From Symbiodinium kawagutii (taxonomy: Eukaryota > Sar > Dinophyceae > Suessiales > Symbiodiniaceae), in NCBI GenBank assembly GCA_009767595.1, contig VSDK01025508.1, positions 187,557 to 251,556 on the forward strand: a stretch of DNA of 64,000 bases. The letters are read 5' to 3'. Within the stretch, counting starts at the first letter, position 1. The number at the start of each line of letters is the position of its first letter. The translations under genes were made by a program, and so were the position numbers. Of this stretch, positions 1 to 13,359 are shown piece after piece. The notes beneath the pieces were generated by a model. The model did no database searches and had not been told where the DNA came from. It saw nothing but the letters and a program-made list of their open reading frames with translations.

Positions 1-242
1 AATTAAATATTATATTTTATATTTAAAAATAATTTTATATAAAAATATATAATTAAAAAATTATTTATAATTAATATATTTATAAATTAAAATAATTTAT
101 TTATTTTAATTATTATAAAATATTTATTTTAATATTTATTAATTTTAATATATTATATTTTATATTTTTATTTTATTTTATATTTTATAAAAAAATATAA
201 ATTTATTTTATTTTAATAAATATAATTATAAATATAAATTAT
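1..242. other. A/T-only tract
   Basis: The first 242 bases contain no G or C at all; the first G is at 243. The tract is an irregular mix of short A and T runs rather than a simple (TA)n microsatellite. The sequence from about 243 onward has ordinary composition. It could be a true AT-rich satellite, an organelle-like or contaminating fragment, or an assembly or sequencing artefact at a contig edge. No coding content is visible. Confidence 0.9.
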
Positions 243-302
243 GAAAATGGATAATAGCCAAATTATGGGACCCATTTATCCGTAAATTATAATTCTAATA
301 TT

Positions 303-2775
303 TTCCAGACCCCATTTCAAGCATCCAGATTTCGCCCCATCCCTAATTTTCCGCTAATAAGATACATCGCGGGGTTTTTTCGGTACATTGTGTCCAGCAA
401 AATGGATCGTATCGAGAAATTCTGACGGCAAAGAACAGGCTGTATGCGGAGTCCGCTGTATATGGCTAAAGTCCAATCTTGTTGAGCTGGGATGAAGAGC
501 ACACTGTACGTGCGATGCTTGTGTTGCTTCTTGTGCAGTCCCGCAGACCGCTTTGGGTCGCTCTTGGCACAAAGGCTCTGCCAGAAGTTGTCCTCAGAAT
601 CCTCAGAATATGTCTTGCCATCTCACTACGAAGGCCCATGAGTTTGGATGCTCTGACACATCGGCTTTTAGATGCTTCATTCTGAGCGATGATGCCGCTA
701 AGGTTCTGACTTTCACTGCTTGACAAAGGCCTTGATGTCCAGCTCAACTTATTCTTGGTCCAGAGTACATTCCAACTGCATTCTGATGCCAAACTCTCTC
801 AACTCATTTTTGGTGCGCACAAATCAGGTTGAGAATGGCCATGTTGTGCTGCCCCTGCTAAACACATGCATCTGCAAGCCGACCTGGAAGGTTTCGCTTG
901 GGCACAGTTTTCTTGCGCAGTGGAAATCAGCGAATCGATGACGTATGTTCTCCACTCTTGAGACACTGCACTGCAATGATGAAAACGGATGGCAACGGGA
1001 AAGCATGGCACCCACTCATCCCAAAAGCTCTCGTGTCTCCCAGACCCCACTTCAAGCATCCAGATTTCGCCCTATCCTCAATTTTCCACTAACAAGATGC
1101 ATTTCAGCCATCTTTCTGTACACTGAGGCCAGCAAACATCGCATCAAGAAACCCTGAGGGCAAAGAACAGGCTGCATGTGACTGGGTATGGCTAAAATCC
1201 AATCCTATTGACCTGGGACGAAGAGCGAACGGTATGTGTGATGCTTGTGTTGCTTCTTTTGCAGCAAAGGCGCCCGCTCAGTGCATGAGCAAATCACCAT
1301 GCTGCACCTTGCGTTGGCTAAGTTGAGCATTCGCACAAAGGAGCAGACAACAATGGACGATGCAGTGGCACCCACATTCGAAGAGCAACATTCTTCTCCT
1401 TTGTTCTACGAGGTTGCCATGGCCCCCAGTTTTCGGGTGGTTACTGCTAGAAGTACCGTTCCGGGACGACGGCCCCGATGTTTTTGTGGTGGACGAGGAG
1501 GATGGGTTCGGTGTGTTGGCGGCGCGCCTCCCCCCACGAATCAGGCTGATTAATTGGAATGAACCCTCTGTAGAATAAAGATTCTCCAAAGAGGCGCCAT
1601 CTGTCCTGCTCATGAAAGAAAATGTTCACACCGATCTGCAAAGTTCCATGGGAACTTGTCTGTACTTTCCACAAATCTCCTGGTGCAAATTTGAGCAAAT
1701 GTAACTCCTATGAGACTGCGATGGATCTCGTTTACTCAACTCTGTGTTGACTACCAAGTAGCCTTTTGATGTCCTGGACCGATAAGTTGCAACAAACAAT
1801 GGTTGGATGTGTCGCAACACAATTCTTGGTATGCCAACAAATAAGGTTCGGAACGGTTCAGGAAAGCCTTGAAGCAACTGTTTTCTGAGCTGGGGATCCA
1901 ACTGGGGTACGCTAATTGCAAACCTGTCAACAATTCCATCCTTGCCCACTTAGCTTGTTGCCCCGTGGACTGGGACTAGTGGTGTTTGGATCAAGCCGAC
2001 TCGCATATTAGTTGCATTTTGAAGAGGCTGCGTGCTCTTGATACAGAGGTTTTGCAACGCTGCGCAGTCGCTGGACAACGGCGGCACTAGGCTTTTGATG
2101 TCCTGGTCCGATACATTGAAACAAACAATGGCTGCATGTGTCGCAACAAAATTCTTTGCATACCAACAAATAAAAATTTTGACAAGGTACTGAATTGTTC
2201 AGGACAGCCTTGAAGTTCGCTGAGGATTGAACTGGGGTACGCTGGGCTTGTTGGCAAACAAAAGGCCTTGGTTCCTCACCCTAGCATGGCCGACAGTTGG
2301 AAAATGGAAAGTGCTTCTTTTGCAGCGCTTCATACCTCTTTGGGTAATTCTGGACACGAAGTGACTGCAAGAAGTTCTCCTCAGAATGTGTCTTGATATT
2401 CCACTACGAAGGTTCATGGCCACGAGTGTGGAGGCTCTGGCACATCTGCGTTTAGATTGCGGCATTCTGAGCAAAGATGGCGCCAAGGTCTAAAGAAACA
2501 CGATACACCGGCAAGTACACCGGGTCTTTTTGGAACCTGCGTATCTGTGTGTTGTTCCAGGAGAAGTCTGATGCTTCCTAACAGATCCGAACATTCAGAC
2601 TTACGGGGGCCTTTGCGTAGCAAAATCTTGCTTTTGCCCAACTGTTTGTTGTCTCTCAACTCTTTTTTGTCGCGCACAAATCAGGCTGAGAATGGCCATG
2701 TTGTGCTGCCCCTGTTAAACACATGCATCTGTAAGCCGACCTGGAAGGTTTCGCTTGGGCACTGTTTTATTGCCC
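303..2775. repeat. Short dispersed repeat blocks, two copies each
   Basis: Three segments recur in diverged form. 303-540 resembles 1041-1265 (both begin near CCAGACCCCA and run to GTGTTGCTTCTT). 560-700 resembles 2350-2480. 785-910 resembles 2650-2775 (AACACATGCATCTG, then GACCTGGAAGGTTTCGCTTGGGCAC). About 1768-1840 also resembles 2096-2172. The order suggests an old scrambled duplication of about 1-2 kb. Short open frames here are not conserved between copies, so I call no gene. Confidence 0.75.
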
Positions 2776-5010
2776 AGTGGAGATCAGCGAATCTATGCTG
2801 ACGTATGTTCCCCAGTCTTGAAACACCGCATCGGATTATTTCACCTTTGTCTCCTTGTGTTGTGGCAAATCATTTTACATCTGGTTTGGTTCGGTCTCTC
2901 GTTTGCTCTGTCAAGGGTCTCCCTACACTGCGAATCGTTTCTTATCATTTGGAGTCTTAGATGATGCATGCTGCGACTCCATTGGGCACTGGCTGGCAGC
3001 TGGCTTGGTGCCTTCCCAAAGGTTTGTACTTATAGATAAATCTCGTACATTGACGATGTTCCGACAGAAGACCGTGTGAATTCGGAATCCAAAATGTCAT
3101 GCTCACCAACCCATGGTTGCCCTTGGGCATGCGAATTTAACCTGATTCAATGCTGCTTTCAACCTGGGTAAAACAGGTAATGTGCTAAATGGGCGTGTGA
3201 GAGCTGCAAAGAAATAAATGTTCAAAGACAGCTGTGTTATTTACCAACTTAGTCATGTTCAAGATTCGACTTTGAGCCATGTGCAACAAGCTGAAAGCCT
3301 TCCTTCCCACGCAGTCTTCAAGCGTGATCTTCTCAGGGACAGCCGACTGAATCTGAAGGCTGCAGAAATGAGGCCGGCATTTGACAGGCAACTTTTGTTT
3401 CTCCAAGATTCACTCACTCCGTGCTGCTGAGTCTCAGTCCGCTTCTTTCGTCACTCAAACATGTAAACTTGTCTGGAGGCAGAACTGAGAGTCACAAATC
3501 TACCCACTCTCAGAAAGGGCGCGTCATGGGCTGGATCATTTGGCAATCGAACTTGACTTCCGACATACTTTGATATGGAGCACCACCTCTGTCAATTCTC
3601 GAAAATTCTTCCATGACACACAGGAAAACACGGAAAAAAAGGCTCCACTTGCGACTCGTCACAGCTACACATGCAAGAATCACACATCATGCATTCAAGA
3701 TGGACAAGCTTGAAGTCATGACCCCGCAATCGCGATGCGAATGAAGTGATCAACGAACTGCTGACTTGATGGACAGCTGCACACAAACTGTAGACTTTGT
3801 CCAATTGCTGTGCTCCAATTGATCGAAAGTGTCTCTGTACTCATATTGAAAGGTTAAAATCAAAGGATGATGTAAGCGAAGTAGAAAATGAGACCTTCTT
3901 TCTTCATGACCAAGAGTCTGCAATTACTATAAAGTCGGTTGCCCTACATTTTCGCGGGTTCTGCTGGAAAGCGAACCTGTCCAGGTTTCAGCGTTCCATT
4001 CTTTGACTCAATCTGAAAGTGTTCAGGGTACACGGTACAAGTGATAGTGCCCAGCATGTCACATCTGGGTGCTCTTGGGTTTTATCGCATCTGCATTTCG
4101 TGCAGGTTTCCAGCAAGGATGACAAGGACTAGCTGACCGTCCGAGAAGGTTCCATGCACCGGAGTTGCCCAAGGTGCAGTGCACCCTTGGAAGCTGAAAT
4201 AAGTTTCTCGTGGGCACTGCTCAAACATCACATCGCAAAAAGCAGCAAGGGCGTATGAGTGGGCAGCAATGGGCATGAGTAAGTGTCCAACCTAAGGCAT
4301 GCTGATGCACGCGAGCCTCTTTCGAGGCGCTGTTCTGAAGTCTCAAAGACTCTAAGCTTTGGTCAAAACACCAGCTAACATGGAGAATCGCAGTTTTCAA
4401 GCTGTACTGGGCAAGGCTTCTGCCTCACTGGGAAAGATCTCCTGATATGCATCCTGAATTGCACGGATTCAAATGACATCTCCCGTGGGGCGGAATGGCG
4501 ACGAAAGCACATCTCCAGCAAACTGGGCAAGTCGCAACAGAGCTTTGCATGTAGCTCCGGTAGTTCCATTTTGTTATCACGCACGCAAAAAAAAGGTCAA
4601 AAGCGGGAGACACACTGTCTGATGATTTCGGTGCAAGCGTTGCACACCGTTGCGGGGAAGCCCATTTAGAACAACCTGAGGTTCAGAACAACCTTGTTGT
4701 CAGGCCTTGGGTTTCCCATTTCTGATGCTTTCCCAAGGATCCCTGTGAACGCCGAATGGCCTCCAGTTCTTGATTCAATCAGCAGGTCCACCATCCCTCG
4801 GGTCCATGATGGTCCGTGCATCAGCCGAGTTCCATCGGACAAGTGTATGGTTCCCATCGAGGCTTCGACGTCAAAGACCGCTGTCCAAAGTTCTCAAGTG
4901 AACCGCGGTCCCCAAAGTTCTCCTATGCACTCTTCTCAGGTTTGATATTCATCCTGGAAAATAGGTGACCTCAAATTGCACGCGGGTTTTTCAAGCAAAG
5001 TGACAAGTCT
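2776..5010. other. No gene seen; unique non-coding DNA
   Basis: I find no ORF over about 85 codons with a recognisable domain, no RNA gene and no clear repeat in this stretch. Composition is ordinary. Confidence 0.6.
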
Positions 5011-5025
5011 TGTGCAAAAAGCCTC

Positions 5026-5216
5026 CCGAGTTTGCCCGTTTGGGCTCTAGTCTTTTGCACTTTGTCCAAAGGCTCCTGGCAGAAATTGTTGTTTGTGCCC
5101 GTTTGACGGGCTTTGCGCTCGTTTGATCGGCTTTGCGCGCGATTTTTGTATGAAGCTTGGTGCCAAAGTGCGGTGTTGCATGGTATTGATGAATTTGCAG
5201 AAATTTGCCCACATCC
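5026..5216. repeat. Dispersed repeat family B, copy 1
   Basis: A block of about 190 bp starting CCCGAGTTTGCCCG and running through GGTGCCAAAGTGCGGTG to GCAGAAATTTGCCCA. It recurs almost unchanged at 6541-6732 and in more diverged form at 17157-17355; a fragment lies at about 33245-33290. This is an interspersed, same-orientation family of unknown type with no coding capacity. Confidence 0.85.
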
Positions 5217-5510
5217 CAAAAAAACATTACAACAGGCAATTTTCTATTTATGTGTACCGATCGAAGGTCCATGAGAGTATTTGGGCTTTCCATGTTTGGG
5301 CCAATCAAAAAGAACTGTGGAATCTGCATCTGTTCAACAAAGACTGGAGGCTCTTGAGTAGCAGGTATGATCAGTTGGACGTCACAATTGCTCACAGTCA
5401 GTGCCACAAGGCACTCTGAACTACACCAAGGCGGACCTTCAAAGCTAGCCAGTCAGCCTTTTGTTTCTGTTCGTCTCAATCTGTCACGGGAGGCGTCAAT
5501 TCTCATTTCG

Positions 5511-6078
5511 TTAATGTTTCATCCTGCAAGTCCCATCTTTGCAGGCCGCATGAAAAAAAGTGTTTACCTTGTTCATCGTTGATCTTTGGATTCGTTCTGA
5601 GCATCTAAAGGAGGTTTGTAGTCGAGAAATCTGGGAACGCTGGTTTGGGAAAGATCTGGCAGTGGAAAGATACACATCCTGGCTGTTCGGCGGGATCTTG
5701 GGGCTCCGAGCACCGTGCAGAATGACACAACCAAAGTGGAGGCCGCCCATTCTCTTTGAGGAAGCTGGATCCACCATGATCCACCTATCGAGTCCTTCCA
5801 TTTTGGCAAAGCTGACTCCAAATCTCACCTGCGAAACCTCGCGCTTCGGTGCCCTCTCGTCGGCAGCTGGCGAACGATGGCTGAGGTTCGAAGTCAAAAT
5901 CTCGAAAAACGACCAACTGAACCCCAGCACCGATATTCTGATCTCCAAGATCTGCAGCATCGGAAACTGGTTGCTGGCCGTCGCCACTGACGATTTTGGT
6001 CCCAAAAGCTGCAGCTCGCGGCTTCTTGCGGACGGAAGGAACGACACATCGCTTGCATCAAAGGCGGACTGGATCTAG
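5511..6078. other. Overlapping long ORFs on both strands, coding status unclear
   Basis: A plus-strand frame at 5560-6078 (172 codons) and a minus-strand frame at 6047-5511 (178 codons) are both open across the same 0.5 kb. This is the longest open tract in the left 40 kb. I recognise no domain, signal or repeat in either translation, and there is no conserved neighbour. Either could be a spliced-gene exon or chance. Neither is called as a gene. Confidence 0.2.
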
Positions 6079-6259
6079 GAGTGTTCTCATCGACTTCTGA
6101 CTGCACTGCACGGAGCTAGCTCGCAGCTACGAAAATACTCCTGCATTGTGATTAGCACAGGTGGTGACAGGAACTCTCCTGCCGGTACAGTCTGGCGCAG
6201 TCACCGCTGCTTTCATTTTGAAATACTTGCCAGTCAAGAAAGCAAACTCGTTGACAAAA

Positions 6260-8674
6260 TCGACTTGACGGAAGACTTCAAAAGAAGGATGTGCTCCTCA
6301 ACCAGACCTGCTGCCCCAACTTTGGTGGCTGCACACCATCCACCGTCTCTGTTCAAAGGCAAGTTTCAAGTTGAAATACTTGAACTAGCCGCCTCACAGC
6401 TGGAATGAACCATCCCCAACCGTGATGGTTTTAGACATAAGAAATAACAAAAGGTACCTGAACTGTCAAAGGAGCAGAAATGTTTGCCCGACCTGGTTTT
6501 TTGCTTGTTTCAATGCTGTTTGCTCGTTTCAAGAAAAACTGCCCGAATTTGCCCGTTTGGGTTTTAGTCTTTTGCACTTTGTCCAAAGGCTCCTGGCAGA
6601 AATTGTTGTTTGCGCCCGTTTGACGGGTTTTGCGCTCGTTTGATCGGCTTTGCGCGCGATTTTTGTATGAAGCTTGGTGCCAAAGTGCGGTGTTGCATGG
6701 TATTGATGAATTTGCAGAAATTTGCCCAAATCACCAAAGAGTGCTACGAATCACTGGGAAGCGCTTCTAACGAGGTCAAGGTAGGTTTACAGTGATGAAC
6801 CATACATTTCGCGATTTGCACTTGTAAACTGCAACTTTCAATGGAGCTGATCCTTTGAATCATGCTAGTTCCAATGAGCCTTCTGAAGCATCCTTGAAGA
6901 ATGTTTCCGGGATCTCTTTACATCAAATAACGCTCTCTGTTGCCACGACATTCTCCATCTAGGAAACGAGGAATCGAGTTCGGCTTCCATCTTGCGCAAT
7001 TCAAGCCCTTTTTCTGGGCCCGTGGCCCACATCATCGTCCGCAGTTGAAGCCAATTTCATCAACTCATTGTCCTGTGTGCAGCGGAATGAAAGGTTCCCC
7101 GAAACAGGCTCAGGAACTTGTCTATGATGAAAGGGTTTGACAGTTGTGACCGCTTTCGCCTACTTCTTTGGTGGAAACATATTTTGCCACAATGGCTGTG
7201 AGATCAAGCACTACAGACGTTCAGAAACTGAAGGATCCATTCATAAGCCAGAGATGGAGCAACAAATGGGCATCACATCAATGCAAGAGAGCCATAAGAA
7301 CTGGTCGACGCAAGTTGAATCCGGAATCCCTGCTACAGCTCTTGCTTGGTCAGAGAATCCAAACATAATCGGTTTTTCATTGGCACTTTGTGCACGCAAC
7401 TTAGCTGCAACTGATGATTGCCTGGCTTATGTGCAGTGATCTTAGGACACTGACCAAAGAATGCGACCAGAAACTGAATCTCTCCATAGGAGAAGAATCT
7501 TGGGCCAAACTTCGACCTTCGTGACCTGTACTTCAACGTGAACTGGGCTGACCTTCTGCAGACTATGTGCAAAGTTTTAGGTCCAAAGTGAAACGGCCCC
7601 TACCACCAAGATGTGGCTTCAAGATTTCGCATGGGGGCAGGCTCAAGCTGCTCAATCTGCTCAAGCTGCTCACTCTGCTAACTCTGCGATAGCTCGACAA
7701 GTTGACTCCGAAGTGCCACTTTCATTTGAATCGACGTCAACCCTAAGGTCTGTACTGAGGTCTGAAAATGTTCGCTTTATCAGGCACTTCATGATTCCTA
7801 AGCAGATTTGCGCAGATCAACGTCTGTGCACGAATATTTGCCGTTGCAAAAATGCTGCTATCACAGTTTCCCACTGACTTCACGTCAAAAGATCTTGAAT
7901 TCCAGCCCTGAAAAAAAATGATCCACTTCTGGTATCCTGAAACATGTGAGCGGCCATTCTCTGGTTGTCAATATGTAAGCTTAAAGGCTGTTCAGCATGC
8001 TCAGCTGAAGTGAATGTGAGCCACGGTTGCAGATGTTACAGACTCCTACTTGGCTAAAAATCCTCTCAGTTTGGAAAATGTGATCGTTTTCCGAGTCTTG
8101 AACGCTACCTTTTTTGTAAGTGTTCCGGCCCAGGAAGACCGCCCCAAGACTATACTTGCCTAATGCTTGTGCGACGAATGACAGTGTAAAAAGGGGAACA
8201 TCTTGGTTTTGAAGGCCGTCCATTCCCGTAGGTGGGTTGAGGTAAGGCATATTGGCAGTCTCTCGTCTTGGGATTTTTGGAGGCTACCTCCTGGTTTGCC
8301 ATCTCCAGAAACAACCTGAGATGAGAAGCCCATCTGCTTGACTTCTGAGGCACAAAACGCGCAGAGATTCGTATCTTCAGCACACATCCGACATAGGGAG
8401 TTGCACAGGCACCAAGGAAATTTGCCTTTCACTAGGATCCTGCGGGGCCAGGTTTTTCATGAAGGAACGCACAAAGCCCGTGACAACAGTTGCAGCAAGG
8501 CTTTATCTGCGTCTCATGGCGTCGTGGCGTGTTCAATTTCCCCAATGAACTCAGCCACGTTCCACAAGACTTGACAAAACTATACAAAATTGCAAGGTTG
8601 ATGGCGTGAGAAGAGGTGTAGCAGTGTAGCATTTTGATGTCACTATCACTATCCCTTCAAAACACCTCACAACA
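6260..8674. repeat. Tandem array 1, unit 1 (about 2.4 kb)
   Basis: The unit begins near TCGACTTGACGGAAGACTTC and extends to the same motif at 8675. It matches units 2 and 3 nearly base for base over most of its length (for example 6796-7600 against 8888-9692). It is longer than unit 2 because it carries an insertion at 6451-6790 that includes a family B repeat, and because it keeps a segment lost from unit 2. It includes short GCTCAAGCTGCTCAATCTG-type subrepeats at 7638-7690. ORFs of 60-100 codons recur at the same offsets but resemble no known protein. Confidence 0.9.
6451..6790. repeat. Insertion in unit 1 carrying repeat family B, copy 2
   Basis: Unit 2 runs directly from the GATTTTAGATGTAAGAAATA region to GATGAACCATACATT. 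Unit 1 has about 340 extra bases at the equivalent point. These contain family B at 6541-6732, with homology to copy 3 extending over about 6483-6755. This looks like a repeat insertion after the array formed, or loss of the segment before units 2 and 3 were amplified. Confidence 0.75.
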
Positions 8675-10586
8675 TCGAGTTGACGGAAGACTTCAAAAGA
8701 ACGATCTGCTCCTCAACCAGACCTGCTGCCCCCACTTTGGTGGCTGCACACCAGCTACCGTTCTCTGTCCAAAGGCAAGTTTCAACTTGAAGTACTTGAA
8801 CTAGCGGCCTCACAGCTCGAATACACTATCCCCAACGGTGATGATTTTAGATGTAAGAAATACCTATAGCCCATAGCTTTAGAGTGATGAACCATACATT
8901 GCGCGATTTTCACTGGTAAATTGCAACTTTCAATGGAGCTGATCCTTTGAATCATGCTAGTTCCAATGAGCCTTCTGAAGCATCCGTGAAGAATGTTTCC
9001 GGGATCTCTTTACATCAAATAACGCTCTCTGTTGCCACGACATTCTCCATCTAGGAAACGAGGAATCGAGTTCGGCTTCCATCTTGCGCAATTCAAGCCC
9101 TTTTTCTGGGCCCGTGGCCCACATCATCGTCCGCAGTTGAAGCCAATTTCATCAACTCATTGTCCTGTGTGCAGCGGAATGAAAGGTTCCCCGAAACAGG
9201 CTCAGGAACTTGTCTATGATGAAAGGGTTTGACAGTTGTGACCGCTTTCGCCTACTTCTTTGGTGGAAACATATTTTGCCACAATGGCTGTGAGATCAAG
9301 CACTGTAGGCGTTCAGAAACTGAAGGATCCATTCATAAGCCAGAGATGGAGCAACAAATGGGCATCACATCAATGCAAGAGAGCCATAAGAACTGGTCGA
9401 CGCAAGTTGAATCCGGAATCCCTGCTACAGCTCTTGCTTGGTCAGAGAATCCAAACATAATCGGTTTTTCATTGGCACTTTGTGCAAGCAACTTAGCTGC
9501 AACTGATGATTGCCTGGCATATGTGCAGTGATTTTAGGACACTGACCAAAGAATGCGATCAGAAACTGAATCCCTCCATAGGAGAAGAATCTTGGGCCAA
9601 ACTTCCACCTTCGTGACCTGTACTTCAACGTGAACTGGGCTGACCTTCTGCAGACTATGTGCAAAGTTTTAGGCCCAAAGTGAAACGGCCCCTACCACCA
9701 AGATGTGGCTTTTAGATTTCGCACGGGGCAAGCGCCAGATCTGTGCACGAATATTTGCCGTTGCAAAAATGCTGCTATCAGAGTTTCCCACAAACTTCAC
9801 ATCGAAAGATCTTGAATTCCAGCCCTGAAAAAAAATGATCCACTTCTGGTATCCTGAAACATGTGAGCAGCCATTCTCTGGTTGTCAATATGTAAGCTTA
9901 AAGGCTGTTCAGCATGCTCAGCTGAAGTGAATGTGAGCCACGGTTGCAGATGTTACAGACTCCTACTTGGCTAAAAGTCCTCTCAGTTTGGAAAATGTGA
10001 TCGTTTTCCGAGTCTTGAACGCTACCTGTTTTGAAAGTGTTCCGGCCCAGGAAGACCGCCCCAAGACTATACTTGCCTAATGCTTGTGTGACGAATGACA
10101 GTGTAAAAAGGAGAACATCTTGGTTTTGAAGGCCGTCCATTCCCGCGGGTGGGTTGAGGTAAGGCATATTGGCAGTCTCTCGTCTTGGGATTTTTGGAGG
10201 CTACCTCCTGGTTTGCCATCTCCAGCAACAACCTGAGATGAGAAGCCCATCTGCTTGACTTCTGAGGCACAAAACGCGCAGAGATTCGTATCTTCAGCAC
10301 ACATCCGACTTGGGGAGTTGCACAGGCACCAAGGAAATTTGCCTTTCACTAGGATCCCGTGGGGCCAGGTTTTTTCATGAAGGAACGCACAAAGCCCGTG
10401 ACAACAGTTGCAGCAAGGCTTTATCTGCGTCTCATGGCGTCGTGGCGTGTTCAATTTCCCCAATGAACGCAGCCACGTTCCACAAGACTTGACAAAACTA
10501 TACAAAATTGCAAGGTTGATGGCGTGAGAAGAGGTGTAGCAGTGTAGCATTTTGATGTCACTATCCCTTCAAAACACCTCACAACA
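8675..10586. repeat. Tandem array 1, unit 2 (1.9 kb)
   Basis: Homologous to unit 1 at an offset of 2092 bp (6940 pairs with 9032). Around 9722-9745 it lacks about 180 bp present in units 1 and 3, including the GCTCAAGCTGCTC subrepeat run: the sequence jumps from TTCGCACGGGGCAAGCGCC to the CTGTGCACGAATATTTGC region. Non-coding as far as I can see. Confidence 0.9.
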
Positions 10587-12150
10587 TCGAGTTGACGGAA
10601 GACTTCAAAAGAACGATCTGCTCCTCAACCAGACCTGCTGCCCACACTTTGGTGGCTGCACACCAGCTACCGTTCTCTGTCCAAAGGCAAGTTTCAACTT
10701 GAAATACTTGAACTAGCGGCCTCACAGCTCGAATACACTATCCCCAACGGTGATGATTTTAGATGTAAGAAATACCTATAGCCCATAGCTTTAGAGTGAT
10801 GAACCATACATTTCGCGATTTGCACTTGTAAACTGCAACTTTCAATGGAGCTGATCCTTTGAATCATGCTAGTTCCAATGAGCCTTCTGAAGCATCCTTG
10901 AAGAATGTTTCCGGGATCTCTTTATATCAAACAATGCTCTCTGTTGCCACGACATTCTCCATCTAGGAAACGAGGAATCGAGTTCGGCTTCCATCTTGCG
11001 CAATTCAAGCCCTTTTTTTGGGCCCGTGGCCCACATCATCGTCCGCAGTTGAAGCCAATTTCATAAACCCATTGTCCTGTGTGCAGCGGAATGAAAGGTT
11101 CCCCGAAACAGGCTCAGGAACTTGTCTATGATGAAAAGGGTTTGACAGTTGTGACCGCTTCCGCCTACTTTCTTTGGTGGAAACATATTTTGCCACAACG
11201 GCCGTGAGATCAAGCACTATAGGCGTTCAGAAACTGAAGGATCCATTCATAAGCCAGAGATGGAGCAACAAATGGGCATCACATCAATGCAAGAGAGCCA
11301 TAAGAACTGGTCGACGCAAGTTGAATCCGGAATCCCTGCTACAGCTCTTGCTTGGTCAGAGAATCCAAACATAATCGGTTTTTCATTGGCACTTTGTGCA
11401 CGCAACTTAGCTGCAACTGATGATTGCCTGGCATATGTGCAGTGATTTTAGGACACTGACCAAAGAATGCGATCAGAAACTGAATCCCTCCATAGGAGAA
11501 GAATCTTGGGCCAAACTTCCACCTTCGTGACCTGTACTTCAACGTGAACTGGGCTGACCTTCTGCAGACTATGTGCAAAGTTTTAGGCCCAAAGTGAAAC
11601 GGCCCCTACCACCAAGATGTGGCTTCAAGATTTCGCACGGGGCAGGCTCAAGCTGCTCAAGCTGCTCAATCTGCTCAAGCTGCTCACTCTGCTAACTCTG
11701 CGACAGCTCGACAAGTTGACTCCGAAGTGCCACTTTCATTTGAATCGACGGCAACCCTAAGGTCTGTACTGAGGTCTGAAAATGTTCGCTTTACCAGGCA
11801 CTCCATGATTCCTAGGCAGATTTGCACAGATCAACGTCTGTGCACGAATATTTGCCGTTGCAAAAATGCTGCTATCAGAGTTTCCCACAAACTTCACATC
11901 GAAAGATCTTGAATTCCAGCCCTGAAAAAAAATGATCCACTTCTGGTATCCTGAAACATGTGAGCAGCCATTCTCTAGTTGTCAATATGTAAGCTTAAAG
12001 GCTGTTCAGCATGCTCAGCTGAAGTGAATGTGAGCCACGGTTGCAGATGTTACAGACTCCTACTTGGCTAAAAGTCCTCTCAGTTTGGAAAATGTGATCG
12101 TTTTCCGAGTCTTGAACGCCACCTTTTTTGTTAGTGTTCCGGCCCAGAAA
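10587..12150. repeat. Tandem array 1, unit 3 (partial)
   Basis: Homologous to unit 2 at an offset of about 1912-1914 bp. It retains the subrepeat block at 11644-11703 with one extra GCTCAAGCT unit relative to unit 1. Similarity fades after about 12150 (GGCCCAGAAAGACCGC), so the last unit is truncated and the array ends here. Confidence 0.9.
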
Positions 12151-13359
12151 GACCGCTCCAAGACTACTGTCCTATTGTCCGTGTGACAACTTACAGTGCA
12201 ACCCTCGGGCTGTCCCTCACGGCTCGATAGCTCACTTTCAGTTGATTGCTTCATGGCCTGTTTAGATTTACCATCTCAGCTATGGCCGAAGTGTAAGAAC
12301 GAGAACATTTCGGGTTTAAAGGCCGCCCATTCCGGTAGGTGGCTTAAGGTCCGGAAACACTTCAAAATCAGCCACGCAGCAACAAACTCGGCTGCTTCCT
12401 TTCATGTGGCTGCGAACGTCTGGGCCTTCCAGAGGCAGAAAGTTCATCCTTTGCTTTTCGACAAAAGCAGCTCACGGCAACCCTTGAAAGCAAATTGCAT
12501 AGAGAATGATTTCTTTTTGCAGAAATCAACACCTCCCAAGCTGCCAAAGTGCTTGGTCAACTCTTGCAGGTAGCACTTGACCACGAAATACAAGTTGCCA
12601 TCCTTTCCAGCGCCCATTCACTGCGAGACTTCAAAGGACTATCCGACGGTAGGACAGTCATAGAACACTTGTGTGCCAAGCGAGTCATTTCGCTATGGCA
12701 CCACAGAATATTTCAGCCCTTAGCATCCCGATAACTCAGTCCGAAGAAAGCTCGAGCATCCCAAGAATTATGATAGATCATGATTGATCCCTCAAGCGTC
12801 CTGTGGAACTCTTCCAAAAGCACATGTAAAAAAAGGAATCCCTGAATGGAGAGCTCTTGCTCTTGCCTGCGCTTCCCAACGTGCGTTCATCATGGTCAAA
12901 CTGTGAAGAGGACATCGTGCTATACCTCAGCTTGAGGTTCGCTGCAGGAATAACGGGACTGAATCCCCATGCATGTCTCTACACAAATTGAGTATCAGGG
13001 GTTTTGGCCACGTTCACATCAACATCCCATAGCCCAAGTCTGTCAAAGTGATTGAGAAACGAACCTCTCGTGATTTGAACCTGTTGGCTTAGTTGGCTCC
13101 TCCTTTTGCCACGGCTTTCGCCAGGGCTTTATCGCCTTCGGATCACCACGCACACAAAGAACTGCTGCCATGCAATGTCACTTGAAAGCAAACAGGCTTC
13201 AAGTTCCAGGCATGCGGTTGCACACCAGCCTTTTTGGAGCGCGGTGCTCACATCTCACACGCAAGCAATGCCTTGGCCACACATGCTGATCAACAGAAAT
13301 GTATCCCTTCGGAATTCGTAGGCGTTTCTTCTGACTTGGAAGAGCCGACCATGTTGCAC
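12151..13359. other. No gene seen
   Basis: Unique non-coding DNA. One 125-codon plus frame (12196-12573) has no recognisable domain and is not called. Confidence 0.5.

Noticed and set aside
6940..11578. Repeated 60-100-codon frames in array 1
   Set aside because: Conserved at DNA level along with non-coding parts of the unit; frame lengths are not preserved (unit 3 lacks the 66-codon frame seen in units 1 and 2).
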